Assembly (NCBI RefSeq): GCF_034190915.1
Contig: NW_026947500.1
Location: forward strand, 22,194,501-22,258,500
Origin: Cavia porcellus
Taxonomy: Eukaryota > Chordata > Mammalia > Rodentia > Caviidae
Direction: 5' to 3'
Length of the DNA stretch: 64,000 nucleotides
Shown here: one piece after another, positions 1 through 12,605 of the stretch
How positions within the stretch are numbered: position 1 is the stretch's first letter
How the letters are laid out: each line of letters opens with the position of its first letter
The notes under the pieces: model-generated
Databases searched by the model: none
The model's input: the letters and a program-made list of their open reading frames with translations, nothing else
Told to the model about the DNA's origin: nothing
Position numbers and translations under genes: made by a program

Positions 1-387
1 AACTTACAAATGAAGTGCGTCATGTGGAGCTGTTTAATTTTAAATGCAAGGAGAACTTTGAACTATTCAGGCTTCCATGCTACTAATCACGCTTCCAGAA
101 TCAATAGAAATCTATCCTGGCTGATGCTTCCTTTTACCTAGAATTTTTTTCCTTGGAGTTCACTGCCCCTGGAACTCTGATACCAACCGTTCAATATTGA
201 TGTACTAAAACAGTGCCGTGCTTAAAAGGACCATTCTAAGAACACTCTTTTTGTTGACTTGCAATAATTTTTCAACATATAGACTTAGAAGGAACAAAAA
301 CTAAAATACATTCCATCCAGTATCAGGAGTAAAGACAGCTATTGCAAATCAAATCTTATGACTTCTATGAAAAGCACAAGTTATGAG

Positions 388-793
388 TGGCGTTATGGTT
401 TGTGTCTAGATATTCTCCCAAAACCTCATGCAGTCATAGGTGAGACTTTTTCAGAGGTGGCTGGATCTACAGTGTGTGATGCTGGAACTGAATCATGGTG
501 CAATGCTAGGATCAAGGGCTCTAGGATTAAGGGTGTGAGCACTCCCTGCCCGAAGTAACCTGGATAAGATAGAAGGGTGAAAGAACTGTGGTTGACCCTT
601 GCTTGCTTTTGCTGTCTCCTGCCTGCAGTGAGCTGTTTCTCCTCTGCAATCCCCTCTGCCATGTGCCAATCTGCCTTGGAGCCAGCCAAATGTGGACTGA
701 AACCTCTAGAAACTGAAAGCCAAATAAACTTTTCATCCTTTAACACTGGGCATCAGGTATTTTGTCTTAGCAATGAGAAAAGGGACTAAGACA
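388..793 (+). mobile_element. MaLR-type solo LTR (about 405 bp)
   Basis: Begins near GTTATGGTTTGTGTCTAGAT and contains CTGCCTTGGAGCC, TGTGGACTGAAACCTC and GCCAAATAAAC (polyadenylation signal). It ends AAAGGGACTAAGACA, the same family signature as the LTRs at 33.2 and 57.8 kb. Clean flanking duplications were not found, so the 5' boundary is uncertain by a few bases. No internal retroviral sequence follows. Confidence 0.85.
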
Positions 794-1721
794 GATGGTT
801 AATACTTGAAAGCTTTTTTCCCTTTATAATTTTCATCAGGTTGTAGTCTCAATCATATATATACACACTGTGTGGGCAGTAAAGAGGGCCAGACAGATAT
901 TCTTTCAAGAAATGCTGTTGAGTTAAAGGGACGGTCCAATCAGTAGGTGGTCTTAATTCTGGAAGCCACATGAAGTCACTGGGAAGATCTCGGGAACTGA
1001 GACCTGGAAACCCTACCACCTCACCATAGGCAAGGCAAGGTCTCCTTTCTCCGAGCATGGAGCTCACAGAGAACCTCATGGCTTCTGGCATGTGCTGTAC
1101 AAAGGGAACAGTTCTGTTGTCACTCTTCCCAGTTGTCCGTTCTAAGTAGTCCCTCCCAAATGTCCCTTTGTTTGTCCTCTTGCCTCTCCTCACAGTCAAC
1201 TTGTCACAGCCACAGAGAAGCTGGCGTGTAATTCCAAAGCCTGTACCAGTTACACCACATTGCTTTACTGCCGTGCTTCGCCCGGCCATGTCTCACTTGC
1301 CCTCTGTTTCTAACGTTAAACAGCACTTCTAAAAGATCTCTCCTCACTCTGTGCTCCAAATTATGTCACCCATGACTCTTTCTAATAGGATCCTGTTTGT
1401 CTTCATTCAGGTGATTATTTAAATATTTTTAAAAATTTTACTAAGAAACTTTCTTTTTTACAGCAATTTTAAGCTCATGGAAAAAACTAAGCAGAAAGTG
1501 TAGGAAATCCCATATTCCTCCCCCTGCAGTTCTCCTAGTTATTAACATCTTGCATTTGGTTCAACTGAGGAAGAGTACGGTAGATTAATTACAAAGGAAG
1601 AGGCAATGTTGATGCACTATAACCAAAGGCCCAGAACTTATGTTCGGGATCACTAGTGTTGTACAATTACTGCAGCTATTTTTACTAAGTCATTACTAAG
1701 AGGAATGTTTATCTCCCTCAC

Positions 1722-1850
1722 TGGACTATATGCTCTAAGAAGAAAGAGATCCTGCCTCTTTTGTTCTTGAGTTTTGTCTAGTCACTAAGCACATAGCAGA
1801 TGCTCAATAAATATGTTAAGTGAATGGAGGCATAAAGGGACAGATGAATG
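1722..1850 (+). repeat. L2 3' end
   Basis: GTCACTAAGCACATAGCAGATGCTCAATAAATATGTTAAGTGAATGGAGG follows the LINE2 3' end theme (GCACATAGTAGGTGCTCAATAAATG...TGAATGAATG), with the CTGCCTCTTTTGTTCTTG region before it. Confidence 0.75.
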
Positions 1851-2671
1851 GATGGCACATAAAACTTCAAGGGGAGGAATCGTAAGATTTAGATTTTTCT
1901 AATTAACTCCTGTTTTGTTTCCCTGCTAAAATAGCTTCATTTTCCAAGAGCACAGAATCTCATTTTTAAAAGGAGACACATCAGTTACATTGTCAGTATT
2001 CTAAAATGACTTTATGAACTAAAAATAGGAATGAGAAAGGTTCCTAAGATTAGTCACTAAAAATGTATTCAAAATGGTGGCAGGAGCTCAGTTTAACATA
2101 GAATGAACAATGAATGTGCTGTGTGACACTGGAAAGAATATTAATTTTATATGTGTGTTCAATACAACCAATCTGAATGAATTTTTCTTGTTATCTATCT
2201 AAATCTCCCTTTCTTCAGGGGTTCACATCAGTGAGAACAGATTTTGGAGAAATTGGAGGAAGACCTTTTTTTTTTTTTAAGAAACTGGAATTCTGTATCA
2301 AGGATGGATATTTTAATAACTATCTTTTAGAATGTGGTGAAAGTACTTTAAAGCTATCTTGAAAAAAAACAGATGTTTTCTATTTAAATTATATCTTTTA
2401 AAATGCCTCAGCTAGCAGAGAGGCAAGCTGAGAAAGGAGTTGTCCTAAGGAACTTTCTTCTCAAAGCAATTTATAAAAACTGAAGACAATTTCAGAGGCC
2501 AGGGAAAATGCCACTGTTTGAAAATAAAAGCATTACTTAACCTAGAGGCTGGAGATCACTTTAGTAGGAAAAATCTTTTTCAGCTTCTACTTTTGTGGAT
2601 CAATATTGTTAGTGAAACAAAAGTTACTTCTGTCTCTAGAAGAAGACGGTGACTTCAGTTTCACTTTGCTA

Positions 2672-2712
2672 TCGTGTGCGTGTGTGCGTGTGTGTGTGTG
2701 CGTGCGTATGTA
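2672..2712. repeat. (TG)n microsatellite with C interruptions
   Basis: Alternating GTGTGCGTGTGTGCGTGTGTGTG followed by GTGCGTGCGTATGTATG. Confidence 0.95.
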
Positions 2713-4483
2713 TGCTTTCTTCCCCCTCCCCTTCCTTCTGAATGGGGTATAACTCTGAGTGTGCCTTCCCCGTCACCCGGAAGGCCTCCGGGCGAGCAAG
2801 AGGTGCCCTTTAATTACCCTCAACAGCCTTAGATGGCAAATTACCCTCCCCTGGGCAAAGCCGAGGGAAAACCATCCACCGAGAGAAGCCAAAGGACCTC
2901 TGACTACCAAACAAGGTCTAGAGTTCCGGAGCTTCACTGGGTTTTGGAAAGGTTCTACTGCCAACGTATATTCGGGATGAACTAAAAAATACAGGTCTGG
3001 AAAGAAAATCAAGATTAAGCTGTAGCATAACAAGTAAAGTTAAGAATAAAGCTGTCAAATGTTTATGCCTTTAAGTTTTGTTCTATTGTTTTAAAATGTA
3101 AGTCTTTTACTTTAGCTTTTTTATTTTAAAAAAATTACATATAATTTGTATTACTGCCCATTGTGTCTCTGTTAGAATGAAGGCTTCGTTTCTTTCTGAA
3201 GAGTTAGGCCCTGCCAAATGGACCTCTTAGTGGAAGTCCTTATAAAGCATATTTTTCCAGAAAGGAAATCAATCCCATGCTTGGCTTAGCTGACTGTGGA
3301 AGTTTATGGCTCTGCAGGGAACTCACAGAACTTCTTCCTCTCTGTAACCACAACCCTGATCTCACTGTTGCTCAAAGACAGGCGAAAAACATTCAGAATC
3401 CTCAAGTTTGTCTCTTTGTTTTTATGCTGTTTTGGGGTCCTGCACATACCGTACAAGCACTGTACCACGGAGCGATGCCCCCAGTGGTCTCCCATGTCTT
3501 GACCTTCTCTGAGAATCTGCTGAAGGCCAATGGTACTTTAGCTCCCTAAAGAAAAGGTTTCCTATAGCACACACACACACCAGGTTTCAGGATATTCACA
3601 GATTCATCTGATGCCCAAACTCCTTTCCTGGATACTATAAAATCCATTCTGGGATTTAGCCAGACCACCATAAAGCTAGCCCTGGACTTCGTCTTTTGGG
3701 TAGGCTGTGAAAGTCCCCTTACCACACTAAGTTCTGCTAAGCAGCTATCAGCCTTTATTGAGGAGCATTATAGGAAACAGCTCCATAAAATCCATGGCAG
3801 TGTTTACAGAAGGACATTTGGGGTTATTATATTAGATAGTAGTTTTCAGCAAGGGCCAACAGAAAACCTGTATCAATATCAAGAATAGGATTAAGGCAAC
3901 TGATTTGTTTCTATCTCGCCAATACTGCAATTGATCTCTCTTCCCCTCTCCTACCAGAGAAAGCTTTGCACTCTGGGATCCCCTGGTAGCCAGGATGAAA
4001 CTTCAGGATAGGCCTACTGAAAGCTAATTTGATTCACCCATCTTATTTCCTAGTATTACTTTCACATGGATCCACTTTTCTTATTTTGATATAATTAGAT
4101 CATGTTATATTTATCAGCTTTGGAAGCTGCCTTTTTTTTTTTTTTTAACAAGGAGAGGTATTCTGGGTTTATTTTTTATTTAATTTTCTTTTTTCTATTT
4201 CGAGGGGACAAAGGGAAAGTCCAGAAAAATTTTGTCATTCTAAAAGTTCTCTCTTTTATCCACATTTAGAAGTAAAGTGTAGAAGTGATCCCATATAATT
4301 ATACTTTATAATATTTGAGGAAAAGATTTATTTTTAAAAAATGAAACTAAGTATTGCATAAACATCATAGGGCTACTTTTAAAATGTTTATCAGGCAGAT
4401 ATTTTATCTCCTTTGGTATCAAAACCAGAGGGAAGGGACTTAGATTCAAGAATAATAATGTAAATTACACATGTAAATAGGCT

Positions 4484-4575
4484 ATTCATTTGACAAACAT
4501 ACTGGGACCCTACTACAAACCAAAGCCCCAGACTGAGCACTAAGACCTCAAGATCTTGGGACGAGCAATAACAGG
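4484..4575 (+). repeat. L2 fragment
   Basis: ATTCATTTGACAAACATACTGGGACCCTACTACAAACC...GAGCACTAAG resembles the L2 3' block ATTCATTCAACAAATATTTATTGAG. It is diverged. Confidence 0.5.
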
Positions 4576-4589
4576 GTAAGGCGTAGGGA

Positions 4590-4705
4590 ACATGTGAAAG
4601 GCTGTCTGGGTTTTAGATCCACATGAGTGGTGTGACCTCTCTAACTGCCTTTCACACAGAGTTGTGAAGATCAAATGACACATAATGTGCTTAAGACAGG
4701 AAGCG
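4590..4705 (+). repeat. MIR fragment
   Basis: GGTTTTAGATCCACATGAGTGGTGTGACCTCTCTAACTGCC...GTTGTGAAGATCAAATGACA matches the MIR layout around the core and the GTTGTGAGGATTAAATGA block. Confidence 0.6.
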
Positions 4706-7222
4706 CTGCTCTACACAGAGTTCTAAACTATTAGAATTAATAATACAACATAACTAGAAGCTGGAAGAAGGTGATTTTAATCCAAAATTAATACTGAAGC
4801 CCCACACATCAGTGACCTCAGAATCTTCGAACTGGTAGGAAGAACAGTCTGGTTTTAGACAGAAGTGCACAGTTCACAAAGTGCTTCCCCCTGCAGACTT
4901 CTGCCCCTGCCTCACACAATCCCCTGTGAAGAATGGAGAAACTGAGTCTCGGGGAATTTTACTGCCTTCAGCACTTCATGTTGTTTGCCTCAGAGCTCCT
5001 GGGTGGAAATCTAGTGCTCTGCATCCAGCAGGAAAGCTGAGGGACAGCTGCTGTGACCAGTCACTTTAACATATGTGTTTATTCTGTGGCTCAGAGCAAC
5101 CCCAGATCAAAACATAACTCACAAACTGTAATCCCATACCAAAAAAGTCTACTTAAAGATATATTCTAGAAAACAGCATGTTCCTTTCACCATCTGTATG
5201 ACTGTCACTCTTTATAGGACTCTGACATTCAGGGACACTGTCACCTCATAGAGCGTGCATGGGTGAAATACGAATGGCATAGGGGTGCCTTGAGATCTGT
5301 GGGTCCTGGCTTGATTAGAATCACTGTGTGTTTGTGGAGGGGGTAGGGATCACCAATTCCAATGCCCAGGTCAGCACCTAGATCCACACATGGGAGAGCG
5401 AGCCAGGCATCAGCCTTTTTAAAGCCACCCTCCACATTCCAAGGTGCAGCCCACCAAGGTGAACTACTGGTGGAGGCTGTCGTGATGATGCCCGACTCTC
5501 ATAGGTTATTGTAAGTGAATTCTAGATGTTTCAGAGACCTCTAACTTTCAAGGTCACTGACACAGAGGAGACCTGTACCCCGTGCTCTGTGACAGGAAGA
5601 ACGTTTGGGGAAATGGCAGGCACGGTGCTAGGCAAGTCGAGCCATTACATTAACCTGGGTAACATTTCCCACAGCTCAGATAACTCAGAAATAAACTTTG
5701 GGGCACCCAAAGTCAAGCCTACCCACAAAAAGACTTAAAAATAAGTAAACATTTTCAACAGAAGGGAATAATCTTCCTCAGGAAATCAAGAATGAAAGGC
5801 AAGTTGACATTTTAGAGTTTTTTCCTAGGTTCGCGGTGAACACGGCTCAGGATCCTGAGGGAGAGGATCTTAGGAGCAGCCACGGCCAACCTTTCAGAGC
5901 ATTCAGGGATAACAAACAGCCACCGTGGCCTTAGGTCCTTGGCTTTAGGAGAAATGGTTCAGTGCTGATCTGTGAGGATGCCAAGGTGCAGGTGGTACTT
6001 CCAAGGTGCCCATTACGGTGACGACCACCACCCTTTTCCATGAAGCACACACTTTGTATACGAGGGACTGCTGGCTAAAATTAGGGGAGAGCATATGCCA
6101 ACAGAAAAGGCCCTTGGCACTGCCCCAAAGGTGCTATTCGATTCTGGATGAAATCTGTGCTAACTGCCTTTAGTCTTGGACAACCTGCTCTGACCAAATG
6201 AGCTCCTTTATTTAGAAAAGACACACGTGCATGGATGCTAGTAGGAAGCTAATTCGGACAAGGGCCTTCCAAAAGATGTTAGTTACAAACTGAAAACACA
6301 AACATACCTGTGTGTTGATATTTTCCTCGCTGGAAAGCGAACCCCTGCATCTGGTGCCTTACCATCATTTCCTAAGATGGGTAGGGGTGGCATCTGAAAG
6401 ATGTGCATGTGGACTTTAAGGAGGGCATGTGTGTGGAGTCAGTGACACTATCAAAGCCTTCAAATTCAGGCTGGATTTCTTGTCATCTGTTCTCCAAAAG
6501 GAATCCCAAAGAGTCACAATGTGCAAACAAGAAGGGTGGGCCTCAATTAAACTCTGTCGAGAAGTAAAATGTCACATACATAAAAGTGCACATGCACACC
6601 CACATACAGAGGAAAGTAAAATTCACCGCATTTTGGGGGTACGGTGGCTGTACCAAAAAGCCATGTTTTAGAATACTTGTTCACCGACATTTAGCTCCAT
6701 ACAAGGAGGTGTTCCAGGAAAACAATGAGAAGAGCCAGAATTAATTGGCCACTAATCTCTTACTTTTCATAGCATGTTTTCTCCAGCAGTGGATTAAATC
6801 AATGTTTAACGCTACCCAGGCCCAGCTGTGTCCGTATTAGGAAAGCCTGAGCTCAGGTCTCTGTGTGTGTGTGTGTGAAAACAGGACCTGTCCTCCCTCC
6901 CTCTGCCCCCGAGTGTGTAGGTGGGAGAGTGCGGCTGGGGAATGTGAACTTGATCCAGCATTGATCAGCCAAGCGGCAAACGCCCATTGTTCTGTAGATA
7001 CCAAACATAACTTCACTACTAGGGATAAACGAGCCACTCTGCACAAAACACAGCTTTTGTGCTCCCCAGTACGATAGGTGGAAAGGAACTCCCAAGAACC
7101 TGAGAGCTCTGCTACACTTATCATAGATTCCTCCTAATAGCCAAGGCTGAAGCGTCCATTAGTTTGTATCTATGTTAATATTAGGTAGTTAGACTCTATT
7201 CAGCCTACTGACGTTCTGTCAT

Positions 7223-7305
7223 CTTTTTTCCCCAGTGCTAGGGAATGCACCCAAGGCTTTGCACATGCTAGGTAAGTGCCCTACCACTGAGCAACAGTCC
7301 CAGCC
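7223..7305 (-). repeat. Older ID-type SINE
   Basis: The minus strand reads GGCTGGGACTGTTGCTCAGTGG, GGCACTTACCTAGCATGTGC and a CCCTAGCACTG end. It belongs to the older ID group with CCCAGCAC-type ends. Confidence 0.88.
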
Positions 7306-8099
7306 TTGCGTTTGTAATTATGGATTTTAGTTTACAGTCCCAAGAGTTGTGGTCTTGACACATGAGCATTTCAGATCTTTGCTGCGTTGCTTTCCGAGGC
7401 TCACGGTCCTAAGGAATCGGGCTAACATTTAGTAAAATATGCTGTTGCTGTTTAGGTGGGAGCCCCACAAATGCAGCTTCCCTGGGTCACTGCAAAGCCT
7501 GGGTACAACAGGAAGCTGAAAGCGTGGACCTAGGCACCCTCCGTCTTTGCCGCAGAGAAACTATGCAGCCTAGGGACACACAGATCACACAACCCACTGA
7601 GCCGGCGCCACAGAGAAGATGCTGTGACAGGGAGGAAAAGAGGCAGAGCTGAGATCCGGGGCACAAAGTAGCACAGTAACACTAACTCCTTCCTTCCCCT
7701 CAGAGACAAAAGCCCGGCTGGTGTTTTGAACCTGAGTAAACTTTCAAAGGTCTCAAAATAACTGAGCTGTGACCTCATCATAGAGGACTAACCCGAAACA
7801 TACAGGTCCCATTCCTGGGAAGGAGCCTGCAGAGGTAACGTCCCATCTGAGCCTGTGCAGGCAGGCACCTGTCCCTTCCAAGGACAGACAGGAGTCCTAT
7901 TTAGGGTGTACCTTACCAAAGGAGACTTAATAGCTCCATCTCTGATTCTGTCAACTCAAAACAATAAGCCAATTGTTCTAAAAATATCATAAAATGAAAC
8001 GCTCTCTGAATGTACCAGCACAACCAGGTGTGGAATGCAAAAACATCTGAAATCCTAATAGCAGCTATACATATTTAAGACCAGTATAATAACTAACAC

Positions 8100-8205
8100 A
8101 GGCTTCAAAGTTGGACAAATTTGAGTTATAGTTTCCTCACCTGTAAAGTGAGTATAATGATGTTTATCTCATCCATGTGCCTAGGAAAAGTAAGTGTCTA
8201 TCATG
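8100..8205 (+). repeat. MIR fragment
   Basis: GGCTTCAAAGTTGGACAAATTTG...AGTTTCCTCACCTGTAAAGTGAGTATAATGATG follows the MIR consensus AGTTTCCTCATCTGTAAAATGGGG. Confidence 0.7.
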
Positions 8206-10514
8206 GATGAAGGACTTAACTTGGAGAGTCTATGCAATAAAATGATAGCTTATTTTTTCCACTGTGGATGTTCTAATATGTAAAATGGGATATGGTAGTA
8301 AACTGGGAAGGAAGGAGGTAAAGATCAAGCTAAGAACTACAATTCTTTATAGACTCTAAACACGTATGCAAAATGCAGGCAAATGTCTTTAAATGACAGA
8401 GGCAAAGATGGTGGCCAAGAGTCACAATTGGAGGAGAAAAGGCCACCAAGAGTCCAGAGAATGGCTGGTGATAAATATCCTCACACGGTGTTTTCAGGGA
8501 AACTGCAGTTCTGCTTGGCTCAGAGACTGAGGACACAGAGGAAGGGAGTAAAGAAAAGGGAGATGAAGCATTTGAAGAAGGCAGAAGCTGCTGCCTGCTG
8601 CGGGGGACTTCCCTGCCCCAGGAAACAGACCGCCAGCAGCACGGAGGAGTTCTCTCCAGCCGCATTCCATTATCACTACCACCCTGCAGTCTTAGCCCAG
8701 ATTCTGAGGTACTGACTTTGGCCCCCCTTCCATGCGTTTTCATGCCAATAAAGTTGCTGAAATTAAAGAAGAATTGAATTGTGAAGCTTTTTGGCATAAA
8801 TAATGTCATATTGTAGAGTCAGGTCTAATAACAACCAGGATGCCCTTAACGCACTTAAGAAAAACCATCTGATCATGTATCCCTCAATGTGGTTTGAAAT
8901 TTCCCTTGGCCTACAAAGGAAGATATTTTTAGCACGTAGCACACTTTGTAACAGACATATAAATGCACTGAAAATATAATTTTAGGAAAGCATCTGGGTT
9001 TGATCATCCCAACCCCAAAAAGGTTCTACTTTCTCAATAGAAGGAACACTGCAACACTTTGCTATAAAATATGCAGCAATCACTGTGGCAATTTCTCATA
9101 AACATTTCATTACTGGCTCTGTTTGCTTTTTTATTTTTAAGCAGTAAATACTCTAATGATTTAAATATAAAGCAGCATAAAAAATGAGGCTCCTTCTGCA
9201 GCATTTAGAGTCTGCGTCTTCCTATTCTTCTAAAAGCAACCTGGAGCCCCAGCTCCCTGCACCTTCTCCCCGAGGGCATTTGGGGAACAGGCATAAATGA
9301 ATATTTTATTTCATATCTCAAAACATATCTAAGAAATAACAGTTGCCAGTTTCCAAGGAAAAGTGACCTACAGTTATGACTTGCAGGAATTCTGAGTCTA
9401 ATAAACGTGGCAAATTTTTTTTTCTCTTTCTGGTCTATCGAGTTAGTATCTGCACATAACTCATATGAATTAAAAGCAAACACATTCTCCTCCATGATCA
9501 GTGTAAATGCTCTGATGGATTGATTATTGCTTAATACTTCTCCCAATCATCTTCCAATAGTAGTTCTCCAGGGGGAGAGAAAAGAAATTGTGTAAATTTG
9601 TAAAACTCAGGGTGAGATGTCTACGAACTAAGGATGAGTTTTAATCCGAGGACAATTCAAGGTTCCGAGGAGAGAATGGAAGATGCTTGGAAAAAGTCCC
9701 TCCCACTGTCTTCCTCTCCAAGGTGGCCATGCACACCTGCAGCACCGGCCTGGCCAGGTGCCCAGCCCAGCACACCAGGAAATAAGGCCCACAGAACCTC
9801 TGTCCTCCAGCCCAGCCAAAGAAGCAACAAGGACTTGGAGAAGGTAGGTGGTTCACTCCAGCCTCGGGGTAATAAAACGGATTCCAAAGCTGTCTTTACT
9901 CCATGAACAGCCTTCCGCATCCAATATAAAATGAACCTTGCTGCAGAAAACTTCACGATGACATGCTCTGTGAAAACACCAACTCAGATTCCTCACGGCT
10001 GGCTCCGCCCCTCCCCGCCTCCACTCTTGCTCATTCATCTCTAAATAATGTTGTTTTGCATCTTTTGAGTCAAATAGCTCGGGGCCACTGACACTGTGAT
10101 GGTGGGGGTTTTAACCACACAGGACCAGAAGTGGGAAATGCTGGCTTATAAAGGCCAGAGCCACAAAACTGACTTTTGCTGCGTGATCCGGCTATGCTCA
10201 TTAGAGGGTGCAGATAAATAAGAACAACTTCAGCACCGAGGCGTGTCACAAGACACTGCTCTTCTGTAAATGCACGTTGGGATTTGGGTAGAGGGACAAT
10301 CGCTGGCCACCACCCTACCCGTGAGAAGCTTGCTGGCTGATTACTGACCGGCTGTGCTCCCTGACGTCCTCCTGCTGGGCTAGAGTTGGGGGTTTGCTTT
10401 TGAAAGCAGATAAGAGGGTACGGAAAACACTCCTTAAATATGCTTCAGCAGATACATAAAGATACCTCTTGTTTGGCCATTTGCGCTTCCTCATTTTATT
10501 ATTATCTAATTTAG

Positions 10515-10562
10515 TTCTTCTCCTCTCCTCTCCTCTCCTTTCTTTTCTTTTCCTTTCCTTTT
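10515..10562. repeat. Polypyrimidine (TCTCC)n/(TTTTC)n tract
   Basis: CTCCTCTCCTCTCCTCTCC passes into TTTCTTTTCTTTTCC. The plus strand is uninterrupted pyrimidine over about 45 bases. It adjoins the composite SINE. Confidence 0.93.
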
Positions 10563-10570
10563 TCTCAAAT

Positions 10571-10735
10571 AGTACTGGGGATAGTACTGGGAACCAGGGG
10601 CACTACAAATCCAGATCTTTTTTTTCTTATTCTGAGGCAAGGTCTTGCTAAACTGCCCTGGTAGGACTCAAACTTGCAAGCTTCCCACTTCAGCCTCCCT
10701 CTAGGCTGGGATTACAGGCGTGTGCCTGGGGGCCA
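10571..10735 (-). repeat. Composite B1-ID SINE remnant
   Basis: On the plus strand an ID-like end, AGTACTGGGGATAGTACTGGGAACC, is followed by a T-run, AGGCAAGGTCTTGCTAAACTGCC and CAGCCTCC...GCTGGGATTACAGGCGTG. The latter two are a reversed B1. The orientation is therefore minus, B1 first and ID second. Confidence 0.8.
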
Positions 10736-12533
10736 GCCACATCTCTCCACAAGCAAAGACACAAACTCTGCCTATGCTACACTATCTCAGCTTCTTAATA
10801 TAACAACAGTGGGGTTTCCTATGTGAAATGTTCCATCCAGATACACAGGGCTGTGCTCTACCTAACGGGAGAGAGTGTTTACACTGTGGCACATTGGTGA
10901 AAAGCACAAGAATCTGAGGTCCACATTCTGCACCCATGGAAGGAAAGAAGGATCAGCTTTGGGGTGAGGGGAGAAGTCACTCATTAAATTTAAAATCATC
11001 TCTATGCAGGATTTCTGCTCTATTCCTTTATTATCTTATCACAGGTTATTGTAAAAACTACAGCAAAGATGGAACCAAGCTGAGTTGGATTAAGAGCAAC
11101 CCTGCTAAAATTTACAAAAAGCCATAAATCTGATGGTTTGCACCTGGGCTGTGCTGATAACCAGCACTGTGAGCTTGGACTCCTCTTCCCATGAAGAAGG
11201 GCACTGTACTCTACATTCATCTCCAACCTACAGTTCTAGCAGAGTCTGAAAGCTGTGCTAGACCGGAAAACACTAATATTCCAGCATGGCACAACAGAGG
11301 CCACATCCAGGAAATATTATACTGTGCAGCTATGAAATCTATACCTACTGTACTTGGAATGACAGGATCATTCTCCACAAGAGGAGGAACAGCCCTGCGC
11401 TCTAACAGTAGCGGAGCACACCTGAGTGTTCTCCTGGGCCACAGGGTCAGAGGCCCAGGCACTGACCTTCGCCTCAGAGTGTTCGAGGAGGCTGTGTCAC
11501 GCCAGCCCACTGAGGGATCCTGCACATTGCTCCTTGGGTTTGGGAAAAGCATTGTGCAAATACAGTATAAAATAATCTACTTTTGATAAAGGTCTACTAG
11601 AAGATGCCTTCAATCCAGCAGAAGAGAGAATGGGGGCAGTCCTTAAAACACAGAGTCAAATGCTTTTTCAGTTGACATGGGCTTCTATTCTTAAGTAGAT
11701 ACCTGAGTTTACACCACTGCTTTCTAAAGAACTGTTTAAATAAAACACCATTACGAAGACTTCTATTTAATGGAATTGTTTATTAAGAAGGATGTAAAAG
11801 CCTTTCATTACGTGAATCTCTCTGGGTGCACAGGACCTGTGAGTCTGAAAAACCAGTAATGCTTATGTGTCTAGGTAGGGCCCAGGAGACTTCATGCCTG
11901 GAGGACAAAGATGTGACTCACGTAGTGCAGTCTCATGAACTAAATCTCAAAGCAAAGTATTTGGCTCACTCTGGAAGAACAGAAAATTGAAGGACTCTGA
12001 GACTTTAGCATGTATTTAGAAAAGAAACTTCCTTTTGAAAGAATATATTTCAGAATTATGGATGACTTGACGAGTCCCAACTCTACTTATGGTCATTCTG
12101 TTCAGTAGGTGTGGTGTGAGCCCAAGATCTATATTCTCCAATAGGAGAATATAGAAGAAGGAGTCTGATGACCAGGTCTCCTGAGGTCTCTAACTCAAGC
12201 CTTTGGATCAATATTTTTAGCATAAACCCAGCCTTAGCTCTTTACTAAAAGGCACTGCCGACTGTCTCCAGCAACTAGACTGAGTCAAATCGTCTTTTCA
12301 AAGCCAGTGGCTCCCACTTCTTTTTCCTCCTAGTTCAAAAGCCAGAACAGATTTCATCCACAGTTCACAAACAAATACTAGACTTGTCACATGGCTGAAA
12401 GTGTCTGTGTTCCTCTGGGTCAGTTCAGATTATTTTTTTAAAAGGAAAATATTCTCAAATGCTCTTTGTTCCAACCAAAAAAGCCACCTGCATATGCTTT
12501 CTTTCAAGTTCATTTTTGAAAATAAGTGTGCAG

Positions 12534-12605
12534 AGCTGGGGTAGCTCAGCAGCAAAGTGTGTGCCTAGCAGCACATACCCGCTCACACAGTCTGAGACCC
12601 TGAGG
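12534..12605 (+). repeat. Degenerate ID-type SINE
   Basis: GAGCTGGGGTAGCTCAGCAGC followed by AAAGTGTGTGCCTAGCAGCAC and TGAGACCCTGAGG. The end is poorly conserved. Confidence 0.65.

Noticed and set aside
849..1289. 146-codon frame on the minus strand
   Set aside because: No start context, splice signals, domain or repeat explanation; composition looks like chance in intron.
8330..8809. 159-codon frame on the minus strand and a 110-codon frame opposite it
   Set aside because: Overlapping open frames on both strands of a GA-rich stretch with no recognisable motif.
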